Both the position numbers and the translations under genes were made by a program. Of a DNA stretch of 64,000 nucleotides, positions 6,843 through 14,794 are shown one piece after another. Under the pieces are notes generated by a model that had not been told where the DNA came from, ran no database searches, and was given only the letters and a program-made list of their open reading frames with translations. Source of the DNA: an uncultured Salinimicrobium sp. (GTDB taxonomy: Bacteria; Bacteroidota; Bacteroidia; Flavobacteriales; Flavobacteriaceae); the NCBI GenBank assembly GCA_946887075.1, contig CAMPKA010000010.1, forward strand, positions 41,578 to 105,577. Direction: 5' to 3'. The first letter of the stretch is position 1. Each line of letters opens with the position of its first letter.

Positions 6843-9593
6843 CTATTGGGCCTTTCCTTCTGCCAATTCGAGCTGTTCTGTACGGGTAACGATCGTACGA
6901 ATAATATCATCGAGTTCGCAGGCTGACTGTCGGAGGTGTAGGAGTATCTCCTCCCGGGTCATGAGCTTCTCAGATCCCTCCTCAAGAAGGTCAAGAAGCC
7001 CCTGAATGCGAACCAGGGGTGCCCGGACCAGGTGAGATTGTTCCCATGCGATCTTCTTCAGGAGTTTGTTCTGACGCTGGATCTTTCGCAGCAGCGTTCT
7101 GGAATGGGTCACGTCCAGAACTGCCCCGACCATCCTGATAGCATTGCCCTTCTCATCTCGAAAAATGAATCCACGGTCACTGACGAAAGCGGTTGTTCCG
7201 TCCGCCTTGATGATGCGATATTCCAGTCTCCATTTTTTCACTCCCGGGTCAGCCAAAGCCTCCTGAAGGGACCTGGTCATTTTTTCCCGGTCTGCCCTCG
7301 CCACTTTTTTGATCCAGAAGGAATGAACTGTCGTTGCAATTTCAGTATCATACCCAAAGATTTTTTTATATCCGTTGCTTCTCACAACGGAATCGGTTGT
7401 GATATCCCAGTCCCAGATCATTTCGTTGGTCGCCTTCATCGCCATTTTAAATCGCTGATTGGCAATCCTCAGGGCTTCCTTCTTGGCGGTGAGTTCCGAA
7501 ATATCGCTGGCGGCCCCAATCAACCGGATGGCATTTCCGTCGCAATCCCTGAGAATATAACCTTTGTCGACAATTCTTGCATAGGATCCGTCTGCCCTTC
7601 GGAACCGGAATTCCGAACGGATATAGTTCTGATTCCTGTCCTTGAATGCACGGAGCAGACGGGTGAGTTCCTTTCTCCTGTCCTCAGGGTGCATGTTTGG
7701 AAGCCAGAAGTTGTCCTTGTTTACCTCTTCAGAAGTGTAGCCGAAAAATTCCTCCCGGCTTCGATGGAACCTGGTTACCTTTCGGTTTTTCAAGTCCCAA
7801 TCATAAATCAGGTCCTGGGTGGCCGTGGCGGCAAGTTGATAGCGTTCATTGATATGTTCGATCTCCCGCGCCTGTTCAATAATCGTCGTGATATCTCTTG
7901 AGTTGATAACGATACCCCTGACCGCTGGTTCGCGGAGCATGTTGGTCGCCACCGTCTGGAACCAACGGTATTCCCCTTTGTTATTCCTGATCCTGAAAGG
8001 AGCAACATTGACCTGTTTTTGAGATCTCAGCTGCTCGAACTGGAGCTGGACCCGCTGAAAATCTTCAGGATGAACATAGTCTGCAGCCGGCTGCCCGATC
8101 AACTCCTGAGGGATCAGCCCTAAAAGATTTTTGTAGTTGTCACTGGTGAAGATATACCTTCCCCGGAGATCAAGGACACCGATTAGATCTGAACCCTCCT
8201 GTACCAGGGCACGGAACTTGCGCTCGCTTATCTTGAGTTCCTTTTCGCTTTTCCAGGCCTTTTCCAGGGCGGCCTGTTTTTCAAATGCATTGGTCAGGTT
8301 CTGGGTCAGCGTCTTCAGAAAGGAGATCTCCTCTTCTTTCCAATGTCTTTCATTGCTGCAGTCATCGAAGCCGATGAATCCATGTAGCTGCTCCTCGACG
8401 AAGATCGGAAGGAGGAGCATGGATTTAATCTCTTCATCTTCAAAAATGTCCTTCAGCATTCCCGGTTTCAGGTCGCTCAGGGTTGCTACAAAGGGAAGAT
8501 TTTGCACCAGCGGAGCCGTAATCTCAGCTATGGTCCGCAGGGGCATCCGCTGCAGGTCCGGATTCTCGATCTGGGGTGTGGCATTGTCACTGCACCACTC
8601 GACCTTCTGGCTGATCAGGATTTCTCCTGTTACCGCATCCCGGTCCGCTCCGAAATAATACATCCTGTCAGCTGAAATAGTTTCCGCAATTACCTGAAAG
8701 GTATCCTGGAGGGACTCCTGATCGAAATCGCGCTCCAGCAGATTGTTGATGAAGCTGGCGTGAACCTCCAGAAATCGATTCTTTTCGACTATTTCCTTCC
8801 TGCTTCTTCTGAGTTCTGTCACGTCCTTGGCAATCCCGTGTATCTCCCGTACCTCTCCCTCCATAAACATGGGCATCAACAAGATCTTTAGTATTATTTC
8901 TTTTCCTGGACGGGACCGCAGGCCTGCTTCAAAAGAGGTTATTTTTCCTCCAGAAGCCTTCCGGAAATGACTTTTTACCTTTCTGATCTTCTGAACATCC
9001 CAGAGGTCGAAAAAATTCTGCCCGAGAAGATCCCCACCGGTGCGCCCTGCCATTTCCGTCATTGCTCTGTTGCCATGCAGGAAGTTGCCGTTAAGATCGA
9101 GCCGGTAGAGACCGTCAGGATTTTCCTCCACAAAATTGTGGTATCCGAGTTGGTTGAGGTAAGATTCCTCATGTACGGTATTCCGATGGTTCGGGAAGGC
9201 CACCGCCTCTGTATGGATCCTGGGAAGGTGTAGGATGATCTCAGGATTTCCTGCAGAGCCTCTGACGGGGATATGTTCCACGATAAGATGGCATTTCCTA
9301 GATGGTTCTCTTTCCCGGTTCAGAAACTCGATGGCAGGAAGGTCCACCACATCCTTGTCGCCAGTCTCCATGACCTTAAGAAGGGAAGAAAAAATTGATC
9401 GGCACCATTTTTTTTCCGAAGCGGGACTAAGGGGAAGCGCTTTGAAGATATCTTTGCCCAGGAGATTTTCTCTGCAGGTTCTGGTCAGTTCCAGATAGGA
9501 GCTGTTCACCTCGGCAACCAGGAACTTTTCCCGGTCATCGATTCTGAGCACCAGACAGGCCACAGGGATGTTCTGAAAGACTGATTTCCACAT
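6843..9593 (-). CDS. Multi-PAS/GAF signalling protein ending in a HisKA-like domain, no ATPase domain
   Basis: The 916-residue product has no membrane segment. Approximate order: divergent PAS (1-120), PAS (145-265, EENPDGLYRLDLNGNFLHGN), GAF (290-440), PAS (465-590, FRALVQEGSDLIGVLDLRG), PAS (600-720, ATQDLIYDWDLKNRKV) and PAS (725-850, ATNEMIWDWDITTDSV), each PAS closed by a PAC-type segment such as RLIGAASDISEL. Residues 860-916 form a helix with WEQSHLVRAPLVRIQGLLDLL, a HisKA-like dimerisation/phospho-acceptor motif containing a His. The frame stops soon after, and no HATPase_c is present or found downstream. It may sense redox or ligands and act as a phosphoacceptor or scaffold for another kinase; signal and partner are unknown. 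Confidence 0.88.
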   Translation of the reverse strand: MWKSVFQNIPVACLVLRIDDREKFLVAEVNSSYLELTRTCRENLLGKDIFKALPLSPASEKKWCRSIFSSLLKVMETGDKDVVDLPAIEFLNREREPSRKCHLIVEHIPVRGSAGNPEIILHLPRIHTEAVAFPNHRNTVHEESYLNQLGYHNFVEENPDGLYRLDLNGNFLHGNRAMTEMAGRTGGDLLGQNFFDLWDVQKIRKVKSHFRKASGGKITSFEAGLRSRPGKEIILKILLMPMFMEGEVREIHGIAKDVTELRRSRKEIVEKNRFLEVHASFINNLLERDFDQESLQDTFQVIAETISADRMYYFGADRDAVTGEILISQKVEWCSDNATPQIENPDLQRMPLRTIAEITAPLVQNLPFVATLSDLKPGMLKDIFEDEEIKSMLLLPIFVEEQLHGFIGFDDCSNERHWKEEEISFLKTLTQNLTNAFEKQAALEKAWKSEKELKISERKFRALVQEGSDLIGVLDLRGRYIFTSDNYKNLLGLIPQELIGQPAADYVHPEDFQRVQLQFEQLRSQKQVNVAPFRIRNNKGEYRWFQTVATNMLREPAVRGIVINSRDITTIIEQAREIEHINERYQLAATATQDLIYDWDLKNRKVTRFHRSREEFFGYTSEEVNKDNFWLPNMHPEDRRKELTRLLRAFKDRNQNYIRSEFRFRRADGSYARIVDKGYILRDCDGNAIRLIGAASDISELTAKKEALRIANQRFKMAMKATNEMIWDWDITTDSVVRSNGYKKIFGYDTEIATTVHSFWIKKVARADREKMTRSLQEALADPGVKKWRLEYRIIKADGTTAFVSDRGFIFRDEKGNAIRMVGAVLDVTHSRTLLRKIQRQNKLLKKIAWEQSHLVRAPLVRIQGLLDLLEEGSEKLMTREEILLHLRQSACELDDIIRTIVTRTEQLELAEGKAQ

Positions 9594-9697
9594 AAGATCC
9601 TTACAGCATGAGGGAAACAGGAAGTGTCCTGTTTACTCCATGGGAGGCTGTAACTCTTATAATTTTGTTAAAGATAAGCGAAAAAATATCAATTTCA

Positions 9698-9731
9698 CCG
9701 ATGATAATGGTATTTCATCGGATCTTTTTTT
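9698..9731 (+). terminator. Hairpin with T-run downstream of the universal stress protein gene
   Basis: A 7-bp perfect stem (CCGATGA at 9698-9704, TCATCGG at 9715-9721) with a 10-base loop is followed by ATC and seven T residues on the plus strand. Both flanking genes are on the minus strand, on which a six-T run occurs only about 14 bases beyond the stem. It could end antisense transcripts or act weakly on the minus strand. Confidence 0.4.
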
Positions 9732-9752
9732 AAAGAGGACCAGAATCGTTGT

Positions 9753-10196
9753 TTATCTCGTTGATGGTACCAGGAGGACCGGGATGTTCAAATCTTCCAC
9801 GATATCCCCTTCAATGTTGCCCACAAAAAGCTGATAGAAGAAGTTGCCCTTGCGATGGGTGACGATGACGAGATCCGCAGGAATTTCACTGACCTTTTTG
9901 AAGATGACCTCAGCAGAGTTGCCGGGAATTTCCAAACCCTGGACCTTCAGGCCCCTTTCTTTGAAATGAGCAGTGATTCTGCTCAGGTCAGACCATTCCC
10001 CCTCTTGGTCGGTTGAAGCTGAATCCCGGGCGTACTGCGGGGTGGCTTCAAGACCGGCAAAACCTCGGGGATCGGGAGGTGATAGCTGAAGGACCCAGAT
10101 CCTGGCGCCGAATGCCCAGGCAAGTTCTTCAGCACGAGCCACGGCTACCTCTGAGGTCCGTCCGTCTCCTAAAGTCAGTAGAATGTTTTTCATCAT
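9753..10196 (-). CDS. Universal stress protein (UspA family)
   Basis: The 147-residue protein has the single Usp fold. It begins KNILLTLGDGRTSEVAVARAEELAW, in which the first strand and helix are typical, and ends with ADLVIVTHRKGNFFYQLFVGNIEGDIVEDLNIPVLLVP, where the GN...VGN..G spacing recalls the G-2x-G-9x-G ATP-binding loop. The nearest match is the bacteroidotan small UspA group. It lies 16 bases downstream of the S9 peptidase gene on the same strand and is probably cotranscribed. Two possible Met starts (10196 and 10193) are adjacent. The precise role, nucleotide-dependent stress survival, is inferred from the family. Confidence 0.88.
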   Translation of the reverse strand: MMKNILLTLGDGRTSEVAVARAEELAWAFGARIWVLQLSPPDPRGFAGLEATPQYARDSASTDQEGEWSDLSRITAHFKERGLKVQGLEIPGNSAEVIFKKVSEIPADLVIVTHRKGNFFYQLFVGNIEGDIVEDLNIPVLLVPSTR

Positions 10197-10212
10197 TTTG
10201 CCTGGTTAGACC

Positions 10213-12600
10213 TCATTCGTTGTGGGAGACTTGCTTCTGCTCTGGGAGCAGGAGGGTTTCGTTGAAAAGTTCGAGAATGCGCCGGTATTCGTCGGTCCAA
10301 CTGCTGGGTTCAACAAAACCGTGACCTTCCACCGGATATACTGCGAGTTCCCAATCCTCCTTTCCCAGTTCAATCAGTCGCTGGACGAGCCTTACAACAT
10401 CCTGAAAATGGACATTGGTATCGGTCATCCCGTGAGCGATCAGGAGGTGACCCTCCAGGCCTTCCGCAAAATATATCGGAGAGGAGCGCCTATAGGCGAT
10501 AGGATCCTCGACCGGCTCATTCAGGATGTTTGAGGTATAGCCGTGGTTGTAGTGTGCCCAGTCCGTAACCGATCTTAGGGCAGCTCCGGAAGTGAAGGTT
10601 TCGGGTTCGGTAAACATGGCCATCAAGGTGATGAATCCGCCATAGCTCCCTCCATAAATCCCGACGCGCTCCGGCTCCACACCATGTTCTGCCACCAAAT
10701 ACTCAGCACCATCCACCTGGTCTGAGAGGTCTTTTCCTCCCATATATCTGTAGATTCCTGTTCGCCAGTCGCGGCCATAACCGGCACTTCCCCGATAATC
10801 GATATCAAGCACCGTATATCCCAGGTCCGTCAGCAGGTTATGGAACATGTATTCCCTGAAGTAGCTCGACCACCATTTATGGGCATTCTGCAGGTATCCT
10901 GCACCATGAACAAAGATGACTCCGGCACCATTGCTCTTTTCGGGTTTGAAAAGCCTGGCAGGAACCATGGTTCCATCCTCGGCCTCGAACCGAACGAGTT
11001 CGGGTTCTCTCCAGGGATATGAGCTGAAAGCCTCAGACTGCCCGTCGGTCAGTTGCTCCGGTTCTGCTCCTGACCTGTTTCGCTGCAGATAGAGTTCCCA
11101 AGGTTTGTTGCTGTACGAATGGAGAATGGCAAGATATTTTTCATCGGGGGAAAGATGTACCTCATTATTTCCCTCCATCTGGGTGAGTTTCGTCATCTTT
11201 CCGCCCCGGACCGGCATTTTGTAGAAATGCCTTTCGCCGGGATGTACTTCAGAAGTAGTGAGATACCAATGCTCCCCGTCGTTGGAAAGGAAAGGATCGA
11301 ATACTTCGAATTCTCCCGAGGTCAGCTGTTGCTTTGTCCCTGTCTCCACGTTCACCAGGTAAAGATGGGAGTATCCCGTTTCTTCGCTCTGGAAATAAAT
11401 GGTCCTGTTGTCCGGCAGCCAACCCAGGGTTCCTGTGCTATAGGAATAACCGATCCCCGGACCTGCTATCCATGCCTCGTCGCGCTGACGGTCAAGGGTT
11501 TTGAGTCCGCCGGTTTCCAGATCAAGAAGTGCGATCCAGCGGTCTTTATTGTCCTGCGATCTGATACTCACTACAGCCCGGTTTCCGTTTTCTGAAAATT
11601 CCGGACCTGAAGGAATGACTTCCCGCACCTTTTCTTCCCATACCTTTTCAGGATAGTCCACAGTATAATCGGGTAGATCCTTGATCCCCGGCAGACCTTC
11701 GGTATCGACCATATAAACCGTATCTTTTTCCACGTTATAAACGGCCATCTGAACCTTTGCGGGTTCAGCTCCTACTTTGCTTCGCGCAGGCAGGTTGACC
11801 GTGAATCCTGAAGCATCAACATAATCAGGCACCTCGGTATCTCGGTTGTCGCTTCGCTGGATGAGGCTGAAAGTAACAAAACGCCCGTCAGGAGATACCT
11901 CAAGATCTGCAACGTTTCTTTCTCCGGTATAATAGGTGAATTCTTCAGGACCACCTGCGAGTTCCCTGTAGGCATCTGAGGCCTCCTCTTCTTCTTCCCG
12001 TTCCCTTACCACTTGGAGAAGATCCAGGTTTTCCTTCTTGATCCATGCTTCCTGGTCACTGAGCTTTTCCTTTTTTTCCTCTCGCTCTTTTCCTTCCTCT
12101 ATTCGGGTGAGCTGGTGGAGCTGGCCTGATTCGAGGTCATAGATGAAGGCATTATTGTCGCTGATAAAACTGATAAGATCCGGTTTCGTGAGGAATTTTG
12201 GATTTGAAACGGCTTGTGGAAGTTCCAGGAGCTTACGTTCCTTTCTGTTGTCAAGATCATACAGGAAAAGGTCGCCATCCCGGGTGTAAACCTTTTTTTC
12301 CCTGTCCTCGTCCAGGTCTCCTCTCTGAGGTATCATCTCCTGTTGCTCTTTTATTCCGACCTGAACGATCTTTTCAGGATGGTCTATATCAATCCTATAC
12401 AGGGAGTCATCTGGGTAAGACTCTGGATTGTACTCAAAGTAGATGTTTTCACTGTGAAGACCCCATTGTACCTCTGAAGGGAAGGTACCCATCCAGAGCG
12501 GGTCCTGCATGATTTTTTCGACAGTAAGATCGGATTGCTGGGCATGGCCGAAGGAAATAAAGCTGATGAAAAAAAACAGATAAAGGGAAAGCTTTCGCAT
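10213..12600 (-). CDS. Secreted prolyl oligopeptidase family (S9) serine peptidase
   Basis: The 795-residue product starts with a signal peptide (SLYLFFFISFISFGHAQ). A beta-propeller-like region with WD40/PD40-type repeats spans roughly residues 50-530, including LSPDEKYLAILHS. The alpha/beta-hydrolase catalytic domain follows: the nucleophile Ser lies in GIYGGSYGGF near residue 654, the Asp is probably in HGMTDTNVHFQD near 730, and the His in YPVEGHGF near 760. The DPP IV/acylaminoacyl-peptidase subfamily cleaves small peptides, here in the periplasm. A Glu/Lys-rich insert occurs around residues 170-215. It is upstream of the stress protein gene, probably in one transcript. Confidence 0.94.
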   Translation of the reverse strand: MRKLSLYLFFFISFISFGHAQQSDLTVEKIMQDPLWMGTFPSEVQWGLHSENIYFEYNPESYPDDSLYRIDIDHPEKIVQVGIKEQQEMIPQRGDLDEDREKKVYTRDGDLFLYDLDNRKERKLLELPQAVSNPKFLTKPDLISFISDNNAFIYDLESGQLHQLTRIEEGKEREEKKEKLSDQEAWIKKENLDLLQVVREREEEEEASDAYRELAGGPEEFTYYTGERNVADLEVSPDGRFVTFSLIQRSDNRDTEVPDYVDASGFTVNLPARSKVGAEPAKVQMAVYNVEKDTVYMVDTEGLPGIKDLPDYTVDYPEKVWEEKVREVIPSGPEFSENGNRAVVSIRSQDNKDRWIALLDLETGGLKTLDRQRDEAWIAGPGIGYSYSTGTLGWLPDNRTIYFQSEETGYSHLYLVNVETGTKQQLTSGEFEVFDPFLSNDGEHWYLTTSEVHPGERHFYKMPVRGGKMTKLTQMEGNNEVHLSPDEKYLAILHSYSNKPWELYLQRNRSGAEPEQLTDGQSEAFSSYPWREPELVRFEAEDGTMVPARLFKPEKSNGAGVIFVHGAGYLQNAHKWWSSYFREYMFHNLLTDLGYTVLDIDYRGSAGYGRDWRTGIYRYMGGKDLSDQVDGAEYLVAEHGVEPERVGIYGGSYGGFITLMAMFTEPETFTSGAALRSVTDWAHYNHGYTSNILNEPVEDPIAYRRSSPIYFAEGLEGHLLIAHGMTDTNVHFQDVVRLVQRLIELGKEDWELAVYPVEGHGFVEPSSWTDEYRRILELFNETLLLPEQKQVSHNE

Positions 12601-12668
12601 TTGAGAAATATTTCAGGATGTTCTGCGGCAATATAAGAAATCCTGTAATATTCCCGATGCCGGAGCTG

Positions 12669-13157
12669 TTACTCAAGCTGCTTTTCTCTCCTGGTCAGAC
12701 CCAGTCCCGATTCCTGATCATGTTGATACCTGAGCAATTTTTTCAGGGACTTAAGCTCAAAAACACAGTTTTCTACAAAGGCTTTGTGCCGGATCAGCAT
12801 TTCTCTACAGGATCCGTCGTTGATACAGGCAAGGGCTTCCCTGTATCGCAGTAAGCTTTGCCTGTGAACCCGGATACATTTTTTCAGGTTTTTGGCCTCA
12901 TTGGCCCCAACGAGCGTGTGGGTGTTTTTGCGACGCTCATATGCGTCTCCCTGTAAGGATGGAGTTCCGCCAAAATATTTTATTGTGTCCATACATTCAG
13001 CCGCGAATTGGGAGCGGCGGGAGGAAAGGGTTTGAAAGTAATATTTCAGGGATGGATCCGAAAAGGCCTCGGTCATTTTACGGCAGAATTTCGAGATGCT
13101 GAAATTATCCTGCATGAGCTGGTACAGCAGTTTTTCCCTCAAAAAGTGATCTTTCAT
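12669..13157 (-). CDS. DUF2383 / PA2169-type four-helix-bundle protein
   Basis: The product has 162 residues and is mostly helical. Residues 30-80 match the DUF2383 pattern of a helix with SDPSLKYYFQTLSSRRSQFA followed by a short turn containing GGTPS, then two further long helices. The fold is ferritin-like and its members are often found with stress and biofilm genes; the biochemical function is unknown. The C-terminus has an extra basic tail. The neighbouring YciE-type gene is also ferritin-like, suggesting a common stress context. No signal peptide is seen. Confidence 0.75.
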   Translation of the reverse strand: MKDHFLREKLLYQLMQDNFSISKFCRKMTEAFSDPSLKYYFQTLSSRRSQFAAECMDTIKYFGGTPSLQGDAYERRKNTHTLVGANEAKNLKKCIRVHRQSLLRYREALACINDGSCREMLIRHKAFVENCVFELKSLKKLLRYQHDQESGLGLTRREKQLE

Positions 13158-13330
13158 AACGGTCTGTTTTGTAGGCAGTTCACCTTCGGGGGATGATCTT
13201 AAGATAAGAAATTATTGCGAAAAGTGCTCATTCCAGTTCCCAAAAAACCAGGCCAGAAGTGCTAAACATTTTCTAAATCTGTATCAAAAGAATCCGCCCC
13301 GGAACGATTTGTATCAATACGGCATTAAAA

Positions 13331-13356
13331 AAGACCGCCTGAATACAGGCGATCTT
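13331..13356 (-). terminator. Rho-independent terminator of the YciE-type gene
   Basis: An 11-base stem with one mismatch (AAGACCGCCTG at 13331-13341, CAGGCGATCTT at 13346-13356) and an AATA loop lies 24 bases after the minus-strand stop. The plus strand has an A-run at 13327-13332, giving a U-run at the end of the minus-strand transcript. Confidence 0.75.
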
Positions 13357-13379
13357 ATCTTTTCGTCTGGAGACCCCGA

Positions 13380-13865
13380 TTAATGCTTGGCCTCCTGATT
13401 GATTCTGCTTTCAGCCATTTCGGTCAGAAGATCATCAGTCTTATACTCCTCATCCAGGGTTTTCTGAAGTTTCTCTGCAATTTTTTTATGTCCCAGTTCC
13501 TTGGCAAAACGCACTGCCGTACCATAACCGGAAATCTCATAATGTTCCACCCGTTGCGCCTCGGCAATAAGGCCGGCGTTCCTCACGTCCTGTTCTGTAT
13601 CCTCTTTGAGGAAGCTTTCCGCCTCGCTCACCAGTCCTTTCATCGCCTTACAGGTTTCTCCCTTTGGAGAGATTCCGAGTTCATCGCAGATTTCCTCAAG
13701 TCTTTTTACATGACCCTCGGTCTCCTTGAGATGCTTTTCAAAAGCCTTTTTCAGATCGTTGTCTGTCGCGTGGTCTTTCATTTTTGGCAGCGCCTGGAGC
13801 AATTGATTTTCTGCGCTGTATAAATCCTTCAGTTCATGTTCGAATAAATCCTTCAAATTTTTCAT
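13380..13865 (-). CDS. YciE/YciF ferroxidase family protein (DUF892)
   Basis: The 161-residue protein starts with LKDLFEHELKDLYSAENQLLQALPKM, the hallmark of the DUF892 family, with the ferritin-like E..D..E metal ligands in helix 1. The second ligand set is in HLKETEGHVKRLEEI, and the third in AEAQRVEHYEISGYGTA. These form a di-iron ferritin-like bundle that acts in oxidative or stress protection; a ferroxidase activity is proposed for relatives but is not shown by this sequence. It has its own terminator and follows no close upstream gene. Confidence 0.92.
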   Translation of the reverse strand: MKNLKDLFEHELKDLYSAENQLLQALPKMKDHATDNDLKKAFEKHLKETEGHVKRLEEICDELGISPKGETCKAMKGLVSEAESFLKEDTEQDVRNAGLIAEAQRVEHYEISGYGTAVRFAKELGHKKIAEKLQKTLDEEYKTDDLLTEMAESRINQEAKH

Positions 13866-14026
13866 TTTTCAGCTTCTTTAGGTTTCTGCTAATTTAACCA
13901 GCGACCAGGGGGAACGGCGTTAAATGAGTAATAAATCTTTGTTGAGGTTCTATTAATTGGGGAGTTTTTTACAGAAAACAGCGGAAATTTTACGAAATGC
14001 TTAAATTGGCAGTCTAATTCCGCGCA

Positions 14027-14542
14027 ATGTTCAATATTCGGGATCACATTCGGAACATCGTTGATTTCCCAAAGCCTGGGATCACCTTCAGGGATATCAC
14101 CCCCTTGTTGCAGCATCCCGAAGCTTTGACAAAGACTACTGAGGCCTTGGTTGCCCTGGTGGCAGAGCAGAAGATCGACAAGGTGGCCGGAATAGAAGCC
14201 CGCGGATTCTTTTTTGCAACGCTTCTGGCAGCTGAACTTGGCGCGGGTTTCGTTCCGGTACGTAAGAAAGGAAAATTGCCTTTCCGGGCCCACAGGGTGA
14301 CCTATGATCTCGAGTATGGAACGGACAGCCTGGAGATACACCAGGATGCAATTACTCCCGGGGAGCGGATATTGATCCATGACGATGTCCTCGCCACCGG
14401 TGGCACTGCGGCTGCCACGGCAAATTTAATCGAAAGAGCAGGGGGCAAGATCGTACAACTGAACTTTCTTATGGAGCTATCTGGACTAGGGGGAAGGGAA
14501 AAACTGGGATCCCGTCCGGTCAAGGCACTGTTGTCTCTTTAA
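14027..14542 (+). CDS. apt: Adenine phosphoribosyltransferase
   Basis: The 171-residue product matches Apt over its full length: the N-terminal IVDFPKPGITFRDITPLL, the core GIEARGFFFATLLA, KKGKLPFRAHRVTYDLEYG, and the PRPP-binding loop ILIHDDVLATGGTA near residues 120-135. It salvages adenine with phosphoribosyl pyrophosphate to AMP in the cytoplasm. The length is normal. Its last four bases overlap the end of a convergent small gene. It stands apart from purM, another purine gene about 4.7 kb further on. Confidence 0.97.
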   Translation: MFNIRDHIRNIVDFPKPGITFRDITPLLQHPEALTKTTEALVALVAEQKIDKVAGIEARGFFFATLLAAELGAGFVPVRKKGKLPFRAHRVTYDLEYGTDSLEIHQDAITPGERILIHDDVLATGGTAAATANLIERAGGKIVQLNFLMELSGLGGREKLGSRPVKALLSL

Positions 14543-14688
14543 AGGGCATTACGGGTCACCCACGATCGCCAGGCTAGAACAGCCTTCTCCAATTTTCCGG
14601 CCCGGGAAAGGTCCAGTCTGCGCCTGCTGTAGCTTGGAAGCAGGATTTTGTTGATTCTGGCCAGTATCCTGAAAAGCTTCTTTTTCAT
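14539..14688 (-). CDS. Small conserved flavobacterial protein, 49 residues
   Basis: A minus-strand ORF runs from ATG 14688 to TAA 14539-14541. The product is strongly basic: it begins MKKKLFRILARINKILLPSY, continues with RRRLDLSRAGKLEKAVLAW and ends WVTRNAL. I recognise this as a short protein seen in many Flavobacteriia, with the pattern LP(S/F)xxxxxLDLxKAxKxxxAIxxWRxxVTxxAL; its function is unknown. It overlaps the convergent apt gene by four bases. Its coding nature is supported by conservation from memory, not by a search. Confidence 0.7.
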   Translation of the reverse strand: MKKKLFRILARINKILLPSYSRRRLDLSRAGKLEKAVLAWRSWVTRNAL

Positions 14689-14794
14689 GATCTCCGGTTT
14701 TCCCGTAAAGATAGATAAGATACAGGTATCGACCTTCGGGTTAAAGAGGAAAAGCCCGCCAAGGACATCAAAGAACCCCTTGACGGTTTTGTCC

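Noticed and set aside
7032..7901. Plus-strand frame of 289 codons inside the PAS/GAF gene
   Set aside because: Antisense shadow of repeated PAS coding sequence; translation is Cys/Pro/His-rich without any motif.
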